In this document: piece by piece, positions 8,954 to 15,680 of the stretch | How positions within the stretch are numbered: position 1 is the stretch's first letter | Layout: each line of letters begins with the position of its first letter | From: Fluviibacter sp048859965 | GTDB taxonomy: Bacteria; Pseudomonadota; Gammaproteobacteria; Burkholderiales; Rhodocyclaceae | NCBI GenBank assembly: GCA_048859965.1 | Contig: JBLIZO010000043.1 | Coordinates: 1 to 16,225 of the forward strand | Direction: 5' to 3' | Length of the DNA: 16,225 bases | Program-made: the position numbers and the translations under genes | The notes under the pieces: model-generated | What the model saw: only the letters and a program-made list of their open reading frames with translations | The model's database searches: none | Told to the model about the DNA's origin: nothing

Positions 8954-10057
8954 ATGATCTTTGCGCGCGCCATGCGGCGCGAATTCGTCCAGAATGCCGT
9001 GGCAATTTCCGTGGCGCTGCTCGTCATTCTGCTGACGACCTTCTTGGTGCGCCTGTTGAATGAGGCCACTGTGGGCAAGGTGTCGGCCGCCGCCGTAGGG
9101 CCGCTGCTCGGCTTCGCGATCTTCAATTTTCTGCCGATTCTGCTCTCGCTGGCCTGCTTCATGGCCATTCTGCTGACTTTGTCGCGCTGGTATCGCGATT
9201 CGGAAATGACGGTCTGGTTCAGTGCCGGCCAGCCGCTGACGGCCTGGATTCGTCCGGTCCTGGTTTTTGCCGTACCCATTATGCTGGTCGTTGGCGTGCT
9301 GACCCAGGAACTGGTGCCGTGGGCGCATGGCGAAAGCCTGAAATACCGGCAGCAGGTCGCCGACCGTAACGAACTGGGGTTGGTGCGGCCCGGTGTCTTT
9401 CGCGAATCTTCGGATGGCCGTCGCATTTTCTTCATCGAATCGACGGATCAATCCGGCGAGGTTGTGGGTAATGTTTTTGTCAGTGATACGCAGCCGGACA
9501 AACTGGGCATTACCGTTGCTGCACGGGGTCGTCAGGAGATTCACGAAAACGGTGACCGTTTTATTGTGCTGGAGCATGGTCACCGGTATGAATTGAAGCC
9601 GAACTCGCCGGAAATGCGCATGATGGATTACGAGTCCTATGCCTTTCGGGTGGAAACCAAGGCAGCGCAAAATACGGTTCGGCACCAGGACAGCACGCCC
9701 ACGCGAGAATTGCTGCTCAATCCTACGCGCGAAAGTCTGGGAGATGTCGTTACCCGCGTCGGTACAACGATTATGGTCGTGATGCTGGCCTTGCTGGCGA
9801 TTCCGCTGTCTTACGTGAACCCGCGCGCTGGCCGTTCGGCGAACATGATTCTGGCGTTGCTGGTGTACTTCATCTACATCAATCTGATGACGGTCTCCAG
9901 GGCCTGGGTGATCCAGGGGCGATTGCCGTTTCCGGTGGGGTTGATTGCGCCGCATCTGATCATGCTCTCAGTGCTGATTGGCGGGTTTTATTACCGCATG
10001 ACATCCGTTACTGCGCGCGCTGGTCGCCGACTCCGCAAGGCCGGAGGCAAAGCATGA
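8954..10057 (+). CDS. lptF: LPS export ABC transporter permease LptF
   Basis: This inner-membrane protein of 367 residues belongs to the YjgP/YjgQ (LptF/LptG) family. Three N-terminal transmembrane segments (about 14-34, 48-76 and 99-117) are followed by a large periplasmic beta-jellyroll domain (about 120-265). Three C-terminal membrane segments follow (about 268-285, 296-315 and 326-348). LptF and LptG form the membrane core that, with the LptB2 ATPase and LptC, extracts LPS and passes it to the LptA bridge. Placing it first (F) rather than second rests on gene order and the MIFARAMRREF start. It overlaps lptG by 4 bases (ATGA). No strong Shine-Dalgarno sequence precedes the ATG. The genes for LptB, LptA and LptC are not in the window. 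Confidence 0.95.
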   Translation: MIFARAMRREFVQNAVAISVALLVILLTTFLVRLLNEATVGKVSAAAVGPLLGFAIFNFLPILLSLACFMAILLTLSRWYRDSEMTVWFSAGQPLTAWIRPVLVFAVPIMLVVGVLTQELVPWAHGESLKYRQQVADRNELGLVRPGVFRESSDGRRIFFIESTDQSGEVVGNVFVSDTQPDKLGITVAARGRQEIHENGDRFIVLEHGHRYELKPNSPEMRMMDYESYAFRVETKAAQNTVRHQDSTPTRELLLNPTRESLGDVVTRVGTTIMVVMLALLAIPLSYVNPRAGRSANMILALLVYFIYINLMTVSRAWVIQGRLPFPVGLIAPHLIMLSVLIGGFYYRMTSVTARAGRRLRKAGGKA

Positions 10058-11124
10058 TCTATCGCAAGTATGTCGGCCGCGAGGTATTGCTCGCCACGGC
10101 GCTGATCCTCGGCGCTTTTATGGTGCTCTTTGCGTTCTTTGACCTGATGGGGGAGCTGGGCAAACTGGGCGAGGGCGGTTATAAGCTCTATCAGGCGATT
10201 GTCTATGTCGTACTGATCCAGCCGGGCAGAATTTATGAACTGATGCCGATCTGTGTGCTGATCGGTACGCTGTATGCGTTATCGAATTTGGCCCGGCATT
10301 CCGAAATCAATGTGTTGCGTGTCTCGGGGGTCTCCAGTACGCAATTGCTGCTTACGCTCATGCGCGTCGGACTATGGCTGGTGTTACTGACCTTTCTGCT
10401 GGGCGAATTTGTGGTTGCGCCGGCCGAACAGAAAGCGCAGGAATGGCGTGTCAAAGCCATGAGCGGTACCATTACCCAAGGCCTGCAATCAGGCGTATGG
10501 GTCAAGGACGAAAAGACCTTTGCCAACATCAGCGCCCTGCGCCCGGATGGCCGTTTGGAATCGGTACGTATTTATCAGTTCAGGCCGGACATGACGCTGG
10601 ATCGTGTCACTTACGCTAAAACAGCCACCTTTGAGCCGCCCAATGTCTGGATGCTGAACGATGTTTCTGAAACGGTACTGGAGGCTCAGCGCGTTCGCCA
10701 GGTGCAATTGGCCAGCAAGCCCTGGACATCGGCGGTGACGCCGGATGTGCTGCAGGTTTTGCTGGTGCGTCCGCATCTGATGTCGGTCTATGAGCTCTAC
10801 ACCTACGTGCAGCATCTCAAACGCAATCATTTGAGCGGCGATACCTACGTGATCGCCATCTGGAAAAAGGTGTTTTATCCGCTGTCGATTCTGGTCATGA
10901 TGGCGCTGGCCTTGCCTTTTGCCTATCGCCACGACCGGGTGGGAGGCGTCAGTCTGCGTATTTTTGCCGGCGTGATGATCGGCGCGCTCTTCTACATGCT
11001 CAACGGGCTCGTCTCAAGTCTGGGGGCGATTAACAACTGGTCGCCTTTTGTCACTGCTGCGATGCCGATCATTCTGTTCATGGGCGCGGCAGTCGCGCTG
11101 CTGAGGCGCGCTGAGCGGCGCTGA
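10054..11124 (+). CDS. lptG: LPS export ABC transporter permease LptG
   Basis: This 356-residue partner of LptF has the same plan: membrane segments at about 11-30, 47-75 and 98-120, a periplasmic domain at about 125-265, and membrane segments at about 272-290, 299-322 and 330-350. The segment LARHSEINVLRVSGVS (about 79-94) is the cytoplasmic coupling helix typical of LptG, which contacts the LptB ATPase. CCGGAGG at 10041-10047 lies 6 bases before the ATG, and the ATG overlaps the lptF stop, so the two subunits are translationally coupled in equal amounts. The gene ends 14 bases from the convergent RDD gene. Confidence 0.95.
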   Translation: MIYRKYVGREVLLATALILGAFMVLFAFFDLMGELGKLGEGGYKLYQAIVYVVLIQPGRIYELMPICVLIGTLYALSNLARHSEINVLRVSGVSSTQLLLTLMRVGLWLVLLTFLLGEFVVAPAEQKAQEWRVKAMSGTITQGLQSGVWVKDEKTFANISALRPDGRLESVRIYQFRPDMTLDRVTYAKTATFEPPNVWMLNDVSETVLEAQRVRQVQLASKPWTSAVTPDVLQVLLVRPHLMSVYELYTYVQHLKRNHLSGDTYVIAIWKKVFYPLSILVMMALALPFAYRHDRVGGVSLRIFAGVMIGALFYMLNGLVSSLGAINNWSPFVTAAMPIILFMGAAVALLRRAERR

Positions 11125-11138
11125 GCCAAGCAGCTTGC

Positions 11139-11570
11139 CTAGGATTTTTGCCGGGGTTCGTACAGAATCCGTGTGCCGGCAATCCGGTCGTGCAGAAACT
11201 GGCCGTCCGGGTCCAGAAACGACCAGAGCAAAGCCAATCCGGTTGGCCAGCACAACCAGCCCATGCCATAGCGCACGACCGCCTGCAGCGGGCGAAGCGG
11301 GTACGAGGTGGATGCGTCCACCAGCCGTAGCCGCCAGGTTTTCATGGCCAGCGTTTGGCCCCCCTTGGTCCAGCACCAGATGAAATAAATGCCGACCAGG
11401 ACAAACAGGTAAAGCCATAACAGACCGGGGCCGGGCATCCGGTGCGAGACACCTGAAAATACGGCAACCGGGATCAGGAACAGGAAAAAACCCATCGCCA
11501 GAATGACCAGCGCTTCATAGAACAGGCTGCCGAGGCGCCGACGGCGCGTGGCGATTTCAGCGACTCTCAT
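11139..11570 (-). CDS. RDD-family membrane protein
   Basis: The protein has 143 residues from the chosen ATG. It shows the RDD pattern: an Arg-rich start (RRRRLGSLFYEALV), a TM pair (about 15-38 and 47-69), the GQTLAMKTWRLRLVD strand-like segment, a third hydrophobic region (about 95-118), and the end motif DGQFLHDRIAGTRI with the Asp of the family. The family is widespread and mostly uncharacterised; some members are linked to ion exchange, but no function can be assigned here. It is last of four overlapping genes headed by a sigma factor, and overlaps the DUF3106-like gene by 14 bases. ATG 11600 would add 10 residues and deepen the overlap; neither start has a clear ribosome site. The stop is TAG. 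Confidence 0.85.
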   Translation of the reverse strand: MRVAEIATRRRRLGSLFYEALVILAMGFFLFLIPVAVFSGVSHRMPGPGLLWLYLFVLVGIYFIWCWTKGGQTLAMKTWRLRLVDASTSYPLRPLQAVVRYGMGWLCWPTGLALLWSFLDPDGQFLHDRIAGTRILYEPRQKS

Positions 11571-12276
11571 CGGCGGGGTTGGTAGTGGGCGCAGGCTCAT
11601 CTACCGGTTTGGCGGGCGCAAAGGTCAAGGGACTGGCCGGAGCAGCAGGTTTGGGTGGCACCACCTTGACAGCGCTGGGCGCTGTAACCAGTGTGGCGGC
11701 AGCGGTGCCGGTGGGCAGCGTACCTTCCCGGGTGGTAATGGGCGTCGGTTTGCCGTCAACGGTTGGGGTGCGGGCGGCGCGTTTGTCGGCTTTTTCCTGG
11801 TCTTTAGCCTCTTTTTCCAGGCGCTGGCGCACATCTTCGGGCAGATTTTGATAATCCGCCCACTTTTGCGCGAGTGCTTCGCGTTCTTCGGCGTTGGTGC
11901 GTTGACTGATTTCCTTGAACCGTTCGCGGGCAGCCTGTCGCTGTGCCGGGGTCAGATTAGCCCAGTCTTGCATTCGGTCACGGACGCGCTCTTGCTCGGC
12001 ATCGCTCAGGTTCGGGTAACGGGCGGCGATTTCCAGCCATTTCTTGCGGCGGAAACGCTCCATATTGTTCCAGTCTTCCTGAAGTGGCGCCAGAATCTGT
12101 TTCTGTTCCGGCGTCAGCGCTTTCCAGTCAGGCTGCGGCGCAACGGCCACACGCACGCCACTCGGCGTGTCCTGGCCTGAGCGCATGCGCGGGTAGCTTA
12201 ATGCCACCACGACGGCGACAAGCGCCAGCGCCAGCAGAATTACTGCTGGGTGTCGGGCGTGCCGCTGGAAACCCAT
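11557..12276 (-). CDS. DUF3106-like membrane-anchored helical protein with LTxxQ-like motifs
   Basis: The protein has 239 residues. One N-terminal hydrophobic segment (about 9-27, preceded by His and Arg residues) should anchor it with the rest in the periplasm. The body (about 48-165) is charged and helical, with Trp-marked repeats. These are WKALTPEQKQ (51-60), WANLTPAQRQ (105-114) and a weaker NLPEDVRQRL copy (144-153), with W69, W80 and W139 at matching places. LTPEQ and LTPAQ recall the LTxxQ motif of Spy/CpxP proteins. The tail (about 170-239) is rich in Pro, Ala and Thr and probably disordered. The function is unknown. By position, third after a sigma factor and a single-pass protein, it may be a periplasmic sensor or modulator. 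It overlaps the gene before it by 37 bases; AAGGGA lies 8 bases before the ATG. Confidence 0.8.
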   Translation of the reverse strand: MGFQRHARHPAVILLALALVAVVVALSYPRMRSGQDTPSGVRVAVAPQPDWKALTPEQKQILAPLQEDWNNMERFRRKKWLEIAARYPNLSDAEQERVRDRMQDWANLTPAQRQAARERFKEISQRTNAEEREALAQKWADYQNLPEDVRQRLEKEAKDQEKADKRAARTPTVDGKPTPITTREGTLPTGTAAATLVTAPSAVKVVPPKPAAPASPLTFAPAKPVDEPAPTTNPADESR

Positions 12277-12677
12277 GACTGGAATCCCTTATCAAGGAGA
12301 GCGGTCGGCGGTAGCGCTTCGCTGAGCAGGGCGCTGTCTTCGCTGGCCAGTTGTTCGACCTGGCTCTGGGCCTGCCAGAACATGAAGGCGGCGGTGATCA
12401 CCAGCACGCCCAGCGAGGTGGCCCAGCGCCGCCAGTCCGTAGCGGAGCCAAACGAGTCGCCGAACAGGCTGCCGATGGCCCGGTGCGTCCCCTGGCCGGC
12501 CAATTGCAGGGCACTCTGCCATTGCTTCTGATGGGCCAGTGCCTGTTCGCGCATCTGGGCCAGGCGGGCGGTAACGCGGCTGGGCATCGCGACCGTGCTT
12601 TGATCCAAGACGGACACCATGGCCTTGGCCAGCAGGTCATTCTGCGGCGGGGTCGGGCGGTGCGTTTCGTGGGTCAT
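12240..12677 (-). CDS. DUF3619-like single-pass membrane protein, candidate anti-sigma factor
   Basis: The 145-residue product has a soluble N-terminal part (about 1-85), one transmembrane segment (about 87-106, WATSLGVLVITAAFMFWQA) and a short C-terminal part. That last part ends in the motif LPPTALLDKGFQSWV, which I recall as typical of DUF3619 proteins. Basic residues (RRW) before the membrane segment predict the N-terminus inside the cell. Its start overlaps the stop of the sigma factor gene by 4 bases (ATGA), so the two are translationally coupled. This arrangement and topology are those of membrane anti-sigma factors. I see no zinc-binding HxxxCxxC motif, so it is not a ZAS-type protein, and the anti-sigma role is inference. 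The frame stays open upstream to 12803, but ATG 12677 fits the operon best. Confidence 0.8.
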   Translation of the reverse strand: MTHETHRPTPPQNDLLAKAMVSVLDQSTVAMPSRVTARLAQMREQALAHQKQWQSALQLAGQGTHRAIGSLFGDSFGSATDWRRWATSLGVLVITAAFMFWQAQSQVEQLASEDSALLSEALPPTALLDKGFQSWVSSGTPDTQQ

Positions 12678-13246
12678 AGCTGTATTCCTTTTGCTTTCAG
12701 AGCCGCTGCCAGCGCCTGGGTGGCGCGCGAGCAGTGGGTTTTGACGCTGCCCTGGGAGCATCCCATGGCCTCGGCGGTCTCTGCGGTGTCCAATCCCTCC
12801 CAATAACGCATCAGGAAGGCTTCTCGTTGACGTGCTGGCAGTTTGGCCAGCTCATTTTCAAGGATCTCCAGGATTCGCCGTTGTTCCAGGGCGGCATCTG
12901 GTTGTTGTTGCTGTTCGGCATTCGGGTCTCGCAAGCGCTCAATGCGATCCTCATCGCTTTCCTGGTCGGCTTCGCTGTTGCCGCCCAGGGCGGAAAACAG
13001 CGTCGTCCAGAGGTTGCGCACCTTGCTGCGGCGGTAGAAGTCGCGAATGGTGTTCTGCAAGATGCGCTGGAACAGTGCGGGCAACTCTTCCGCTGGGCGG
13101 TCGCCGTAGCTTTCGGCCAGTTTCATCATGGCGTCCTGCACGATATCCAGCGCATTTTCCTCGTTATGCACGGCAAACCAGGCCGTTTTATAGGCCCGGC
13201 GCTCGACATCAGCGAGAAAAGCGTCCAGTTCGCGAGGGGTAGCCAA
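12674..13246 (-). CDS. ECF-like sigma-70 family RNA polymerase sigma factor
   Basis: This protein of about 190 residues has only sigma regions 2 and 4. Region 2 covers about 10-80, with ALDIVQDAMMKLAESYG for core binding and FQRILQNTIRDFYRR for -10 recognition. An acidic, Gln-rich linker (about 88-120, including four consecutive Gln) follows. Region 4 covers about 123-185 (LPARQREAFLMRYWEGLDTAETAEAMGCSQGSVKTHCSRA), the helix-turn-helix that reads the -35. The start is a TTG: two tandem TTG codons occur at 13249 and 13246. GGAG lies 4 bases before the first and 7 before the second, so I prefer 13246, giving MATPREL; the longer reading adds one residue. It heads a four-gene overlapping set whose next product is a candidate anti-sigma factor, and it diverges from ilv. 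The inducing signal is unknown. Confidence 0.9.
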   Translation of the reverse strand: MATPRELDAFLADVERRAYKTAWFAVHNEENALDIVQDAMMKLAESYGDRPAEELPALFQRILQNTIRDFYRRSKVRNLWTTLFSALGGNSEADQESDEDRIERLRDPNAEQQQQPDAALEQRRILEILENELAKLPARQREAFLMRYWEGLDTAETAEAMGCSQGSVKTHCSRATQALAAALKAKGIQL

Positions 13247-13274
13247 CAAAGTGCTCCGGTTTTGGAGAAGGATA

Positions 13275-13283
13275 ATTCTAGCA
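13275..13283 (-). promoter_or_regulatory. Putative extended -10 promoter for the sigma factor operon
   Basis: Read on the minus strand, TGCTAGAAT matches the extended -10 pattern TGnTATAAT in all but one base of the hexamer. The -35 region is poor, as is common with extended -10 promoters. The start would be near 13268, leaving a leader of about 20 bases before the TTG start. Confidence 0.4.
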
Positions 13284-13292
13284 AGCCTTGCT
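13280..13292. repeat. Perfect 13-bp inverted repeat between divergent promoters, possible operator
   Basis: AGCAAG-C-CTTGCT is a perfect palindrome with a single central base. It lies between the putative extended -10 of the sigma operon and the putative -35 of the ilv operon, overlapping both. A protein bound here could control both directions. No factor can be named from the sequence. Confidence 0.4.
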
Positions 13293-13317
13293 CAAATATG
13301 ACTGCCTGGCTTATCAT
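13288..13317 (+). promoter_or_regulatory. Putative sigma70 promoter of the ilv operon
   Basis: TTGCTC (13288-13293) and TATCAT (13312-13317) are 18 bases apart; the -10 matches in 5 of 6 positions, the -35 is weaker. It gives an untranslated leader of about 95 bases. I see no short Ile/Val/Leu-rich leader peptide or terminator hairpin of the enteric ilv attenuator kind in 13320-13420. Confidence 0.4.
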
Positions 13318-13390
13318 TCACAGTTTTCCCCGTAACCATAACCCCGTTGACGGAGCCACTCACAAGGTGTGCGAGCCGGATGGGGGCAAG

Positions 13391-13414
13391 GCGAAGTGAA
13401 TCTTCGCGAGGAGG
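13391..13414 (+). promoter_or_regulatory. Hairpin abutting the Shine-Dalgarno of the acetolactate synthase gene
   Basis: GCGAAG (13391-13396) and CTTCGC (13402-13407) form a 6-bp stem with a TGAAT loop. It is followed without a gap by GAGGAGG (13408-13414), which lies 6 bases before ATG 13421. This strong ribosome site fixes the start at 13421 rather than at the in-frame TTG 13415. The hairpin may tune translation or simply keep the site exposed. Confidence 0.55.
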
Positions 13415-13420
13415 TTGTGT

Positions 13421-15139
13421 ATGTCAGCAGTAATCAGTGGTGCAGAAATTCTTGTGAAATGCCTGCAGGCCGAAAACATCGATACGATTTTCGGTTATCC
13501 CGGTGGCTCGGTACTTCATATTTACGACGAGCTCTTCAAGCAGGACAAAATCCATCACGTACTGGTCCGTCACGAGCAAGCCGCCGTGCACGCCGCCGAT
13601 GCCTATTCGCGCTCGTCTCAGCGCGTGGGTGTGGCGCTGGTGACCTCGGGTCCCGGTTTGACCAATGCCGTGACCGGCATTGCGACTGCCTACTATGACT
13701 CGATCCCGCTGGTCGTGATCAGCGGTCAGGTGCCGACTTTTTATATCGGTCAGGACGCCTTCCAGGAAAGCGATGCGGTCGGTATTACCCGCCCGTGCGT
13801 GAAGCACAACTTCCTGGTCAAAGACGTCAAGGATCTGGCGGCAACCGTTAAGAAGGCCTTCCATATCGCGCGCAGCGGCCGTCCTGGCCCGGTGCTGATC
13901 GATATCCCGAAGGACGTCACGGCGCACAAAACCGAATTCCATTATCCGGAAACGATCAATATCCGTTCCTACAACCCGGTCAACAAGGGTCACCAGGGTC
14001 AGATCAAGAAAGCAGCGCATCTGCTGCTCGAAGCCAAACGCCCGATGATCTATTCGGGCGGCGGCGTGATTCTGTCGGATGCTGCCGAACAGTTGACCAA
14101 GCTGTCGCGCATGCTTGGTTTTCCGATCGTCAACACCCTGATGGGCCTGGGGGCGTATCCGGCCACCGACCAGCAGTTTCTGGGCATGCCCGGTATGCAC
14201 GGCACCTACGAAGCCAACATGGCCATGCAGCACTGCGATGTGCTGCTGGCCGTTGGCGCCCGTTTTGACGATCGCGTGATCGGTAATCCGGAAGACTTCG
14301 CAACGCATCCGCGCAAAATCATCCACATCGATATCGACCCCTCGTCGATTTCGAAGCGCGTCAAGGTGGATGTGCCGATCGTCGGTAACGTGCCGGATGT
14401 ATTGGACGAACTGATCAAGTAGCTCGAAGCCATCGGTACCAAGCCGGATGCGGCCGTTGCCCAGTGGTGGAACACCATCAACGAATGGCGCGGCCGTGAT
14501 TGCCTCAAGTATCGCACCACGCCAGGCAAGATCATGCCCCAGGCCGTGGTCGAGAAACTGTGGGAAGTCACCAAGGGCGATGCTTTTGTCACCTCGGACG
14601 TGGGGCAGCACCAGATGTTCGCTGCCCAGTATTACAAGTTCGACAAACCGCGTCGCTGGATCAACTCGGGCGGTCTGGGTACCATGGGCGTCGGCCTGCC
14701 GTACGCCATGGGTGTGCGCTATGCCAACCCGGGCGCCACGGTGGCCTGCGTGACCGGTGAAGCCTCAATCCAGATGTGTATTCAGGAGCTCTCGACCTGC
14801 AAGCAGTACAGCGTACCGGTCAAGATCATCAACCTGAACAACGGTTATCTGGGCATGGTGCGCCAGTGGCAGGAAATGTTCTACGAGAATCGCTATTCGC
14901 ACTCCTACATGTCGTCGTTGCCCGACTTCATGAAGCTGGCCGAGGCTTATGGTCATGTCGGTATACGTATCGAGCGGCCGGAAGATGTGGGCCCGGCACT
15001 GGAGTTGGCCTTCTCCGACAAGCACAAGAACGATCTGGTGTTCATGGACTTCATCATCGATCCGACGGCGAACGTCTTTCCGATGGTGTCGGCCGGCAAG
15101 GGCCTGGCCGATATGGTTCTGGCTGACGATCACCTGTAA
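13421..15139 (+). pseudogene. ilvI: Acetolactate synthase large subunit, interrupted by an in-frame TAG
   Basis: Read through, this is 572 codons, the normal size of the ThDP enzyme that condenses two pyruvates (or pyruvate and 2-oxobutyrate) in Val, Leu and Ile synthesis. The N-terminal PYR domain (about 1-170) has the catalytic Glu52 in RHEQAAVHAADAYSR. The central domain (about 190-325) includes GARFDDRVIGNP. The C-terminal PP domain (about 365-545) ends the protein. Codon 334 (14420-14422) is TAG, between the central and PP domains; the frame then runs open from 14423 to the TAA at 15137-15139. As read, a 333-residue protein lacking the ThDP-diphosphate site is made. A second piece could start at ATG 14534, with only a weak ribosome site. 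The ThDP motif is GEAS (446-449) where GDGS or GEGS is usual, and NNGYLG (473-478) replaces NNRYLG. It could instead be a sequencing error or a read-through gene; flanking ilv genes are intact. Also called ilvB in many genomes. Confidence 0.9.
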
Positions 15140-15150
15140 GGAGCCCCGAC

Positions 15151-15642
15151 ATGCGACACATTATTTCCATCCTTCTGGAAAACGAATCGGGTGCCCTGTC
15201 ACGGGTGGCAGGTCTGTTCTCGGCGCGTGGTTACAACATCCAGTCGCTGACCGTGGCGCCGACGGAAGACCCGTCGTTGTCACGCATGACGCTGGTCACA
15301 TCCGGTAGCGACGACATCGTCGAGCAGATCACCAAGCAGCTCAACAAGCTGGTCGATGTGGTCAAGGTCATTGATCTGTCGGAAGCCCCGCACGTCGAGC
15401 GTGAACTGCTCATGATCAAGGTGCGCGCTACCGGTAAGGATCGTGAGGAGATGAAGCGCCTCGCTGACATCTTCCGCGGCCACATCATCGACGTCACCGA
15501 TTCGGCCTATGTCATCGAGCTGACGGGCACGTCGACCAAGCTGGATTCGTTCATCGCAGCGATCGATCCCGTACTGATTCTGGAAACCGTCCGTTCGGGC
15601 GTTTCCGGTATCGGTCGTGGCGACCGTATGCTCAAGGTTTGA
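15151..15642 (+). CDS. ilvH: Acetolactate synthase small (regulatory) subunit
   Basis: This 163-residue subunit matches IlvH/IlvN in length. It has an N-terminal ACT domain (about 2-76: HIISILLENESGALSRVAGLFSARGYNIQSLTVAPTEDPSLSRMT) and a C-terminal domain (about 84-160: ERELLMIKVRATGKDREEMKRLADIFRGHIIDV). It binds and activates the large subunit and confers valine feedback inhibition. It lies 11 bases after the large-subunit stop, whose TAA begins the site TAAGGAG, 8 bases before the ATG, so translation is probably coupled. It shows no sign of decay although its partner gene is interrupted. That argues for a recent change, a sequence error, or another large subunit elsewhere. Confidence 0.97.
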   Translation: MRHIISILLENESGALSRVAGLFSARGYNIQSLTVAPTEDPSLSRMTLVTSGSDDIVEQITKQLNKLVDVVKVIDLSEAPHVERELLMIKVRATGKDREEMKRLADIFRGHIIDVTDSAYVIELTGTSTKLDSFIAAIDPVLILETVRSGVSGIGRGDRMLKV

Positions 15643-15680
15643 TTTTTATAATTTTTTGAATTTTTCCCGAAAGGAACATC

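Noticed and set aside
11126..11150. Bidirectional terminator between lptG and the RDD gene
   Set aside because: Only a 4-bp CAAG/CTTG stem is present, and the T-run is separated from it by several bases, so it is too weak to call.
13320..13420. Enteric-type ilv attenuator with leader peptide
   Set aside because: No short frame rich in Ile, Val or Leu codons and no terminator/antiterminator pair with a T-run was found. A short frame from ATG 13380 encodes mostly Arg, Ser and Gly and enters the coding region out of frame.
14420..14422. TAG as pyrrolysine or a reassigned sense codon
   Set aside because: Two other genes in the window (ending at 1878, and at 11139 on the minus strand) stop at TAG, and no pyl gene or PYLIS-like context is visible. 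It stays formally open only for local read-through.
13424..14611. 395-codon open frame on the - strand over the acetolactate synthase gene
   Set aside because: It mirrors the conserved large-subunit frame. Family motifs are all on the + strand, so this is a shadow, and it does not explain the TAG.
15647..15652. Internal promoter for ilvC from a perfect TATAAT
   Set aside because: The stretch is AT-rich and no -35 lies at the right distance. Chance is likely, so it is noted only in the ilvC entry.
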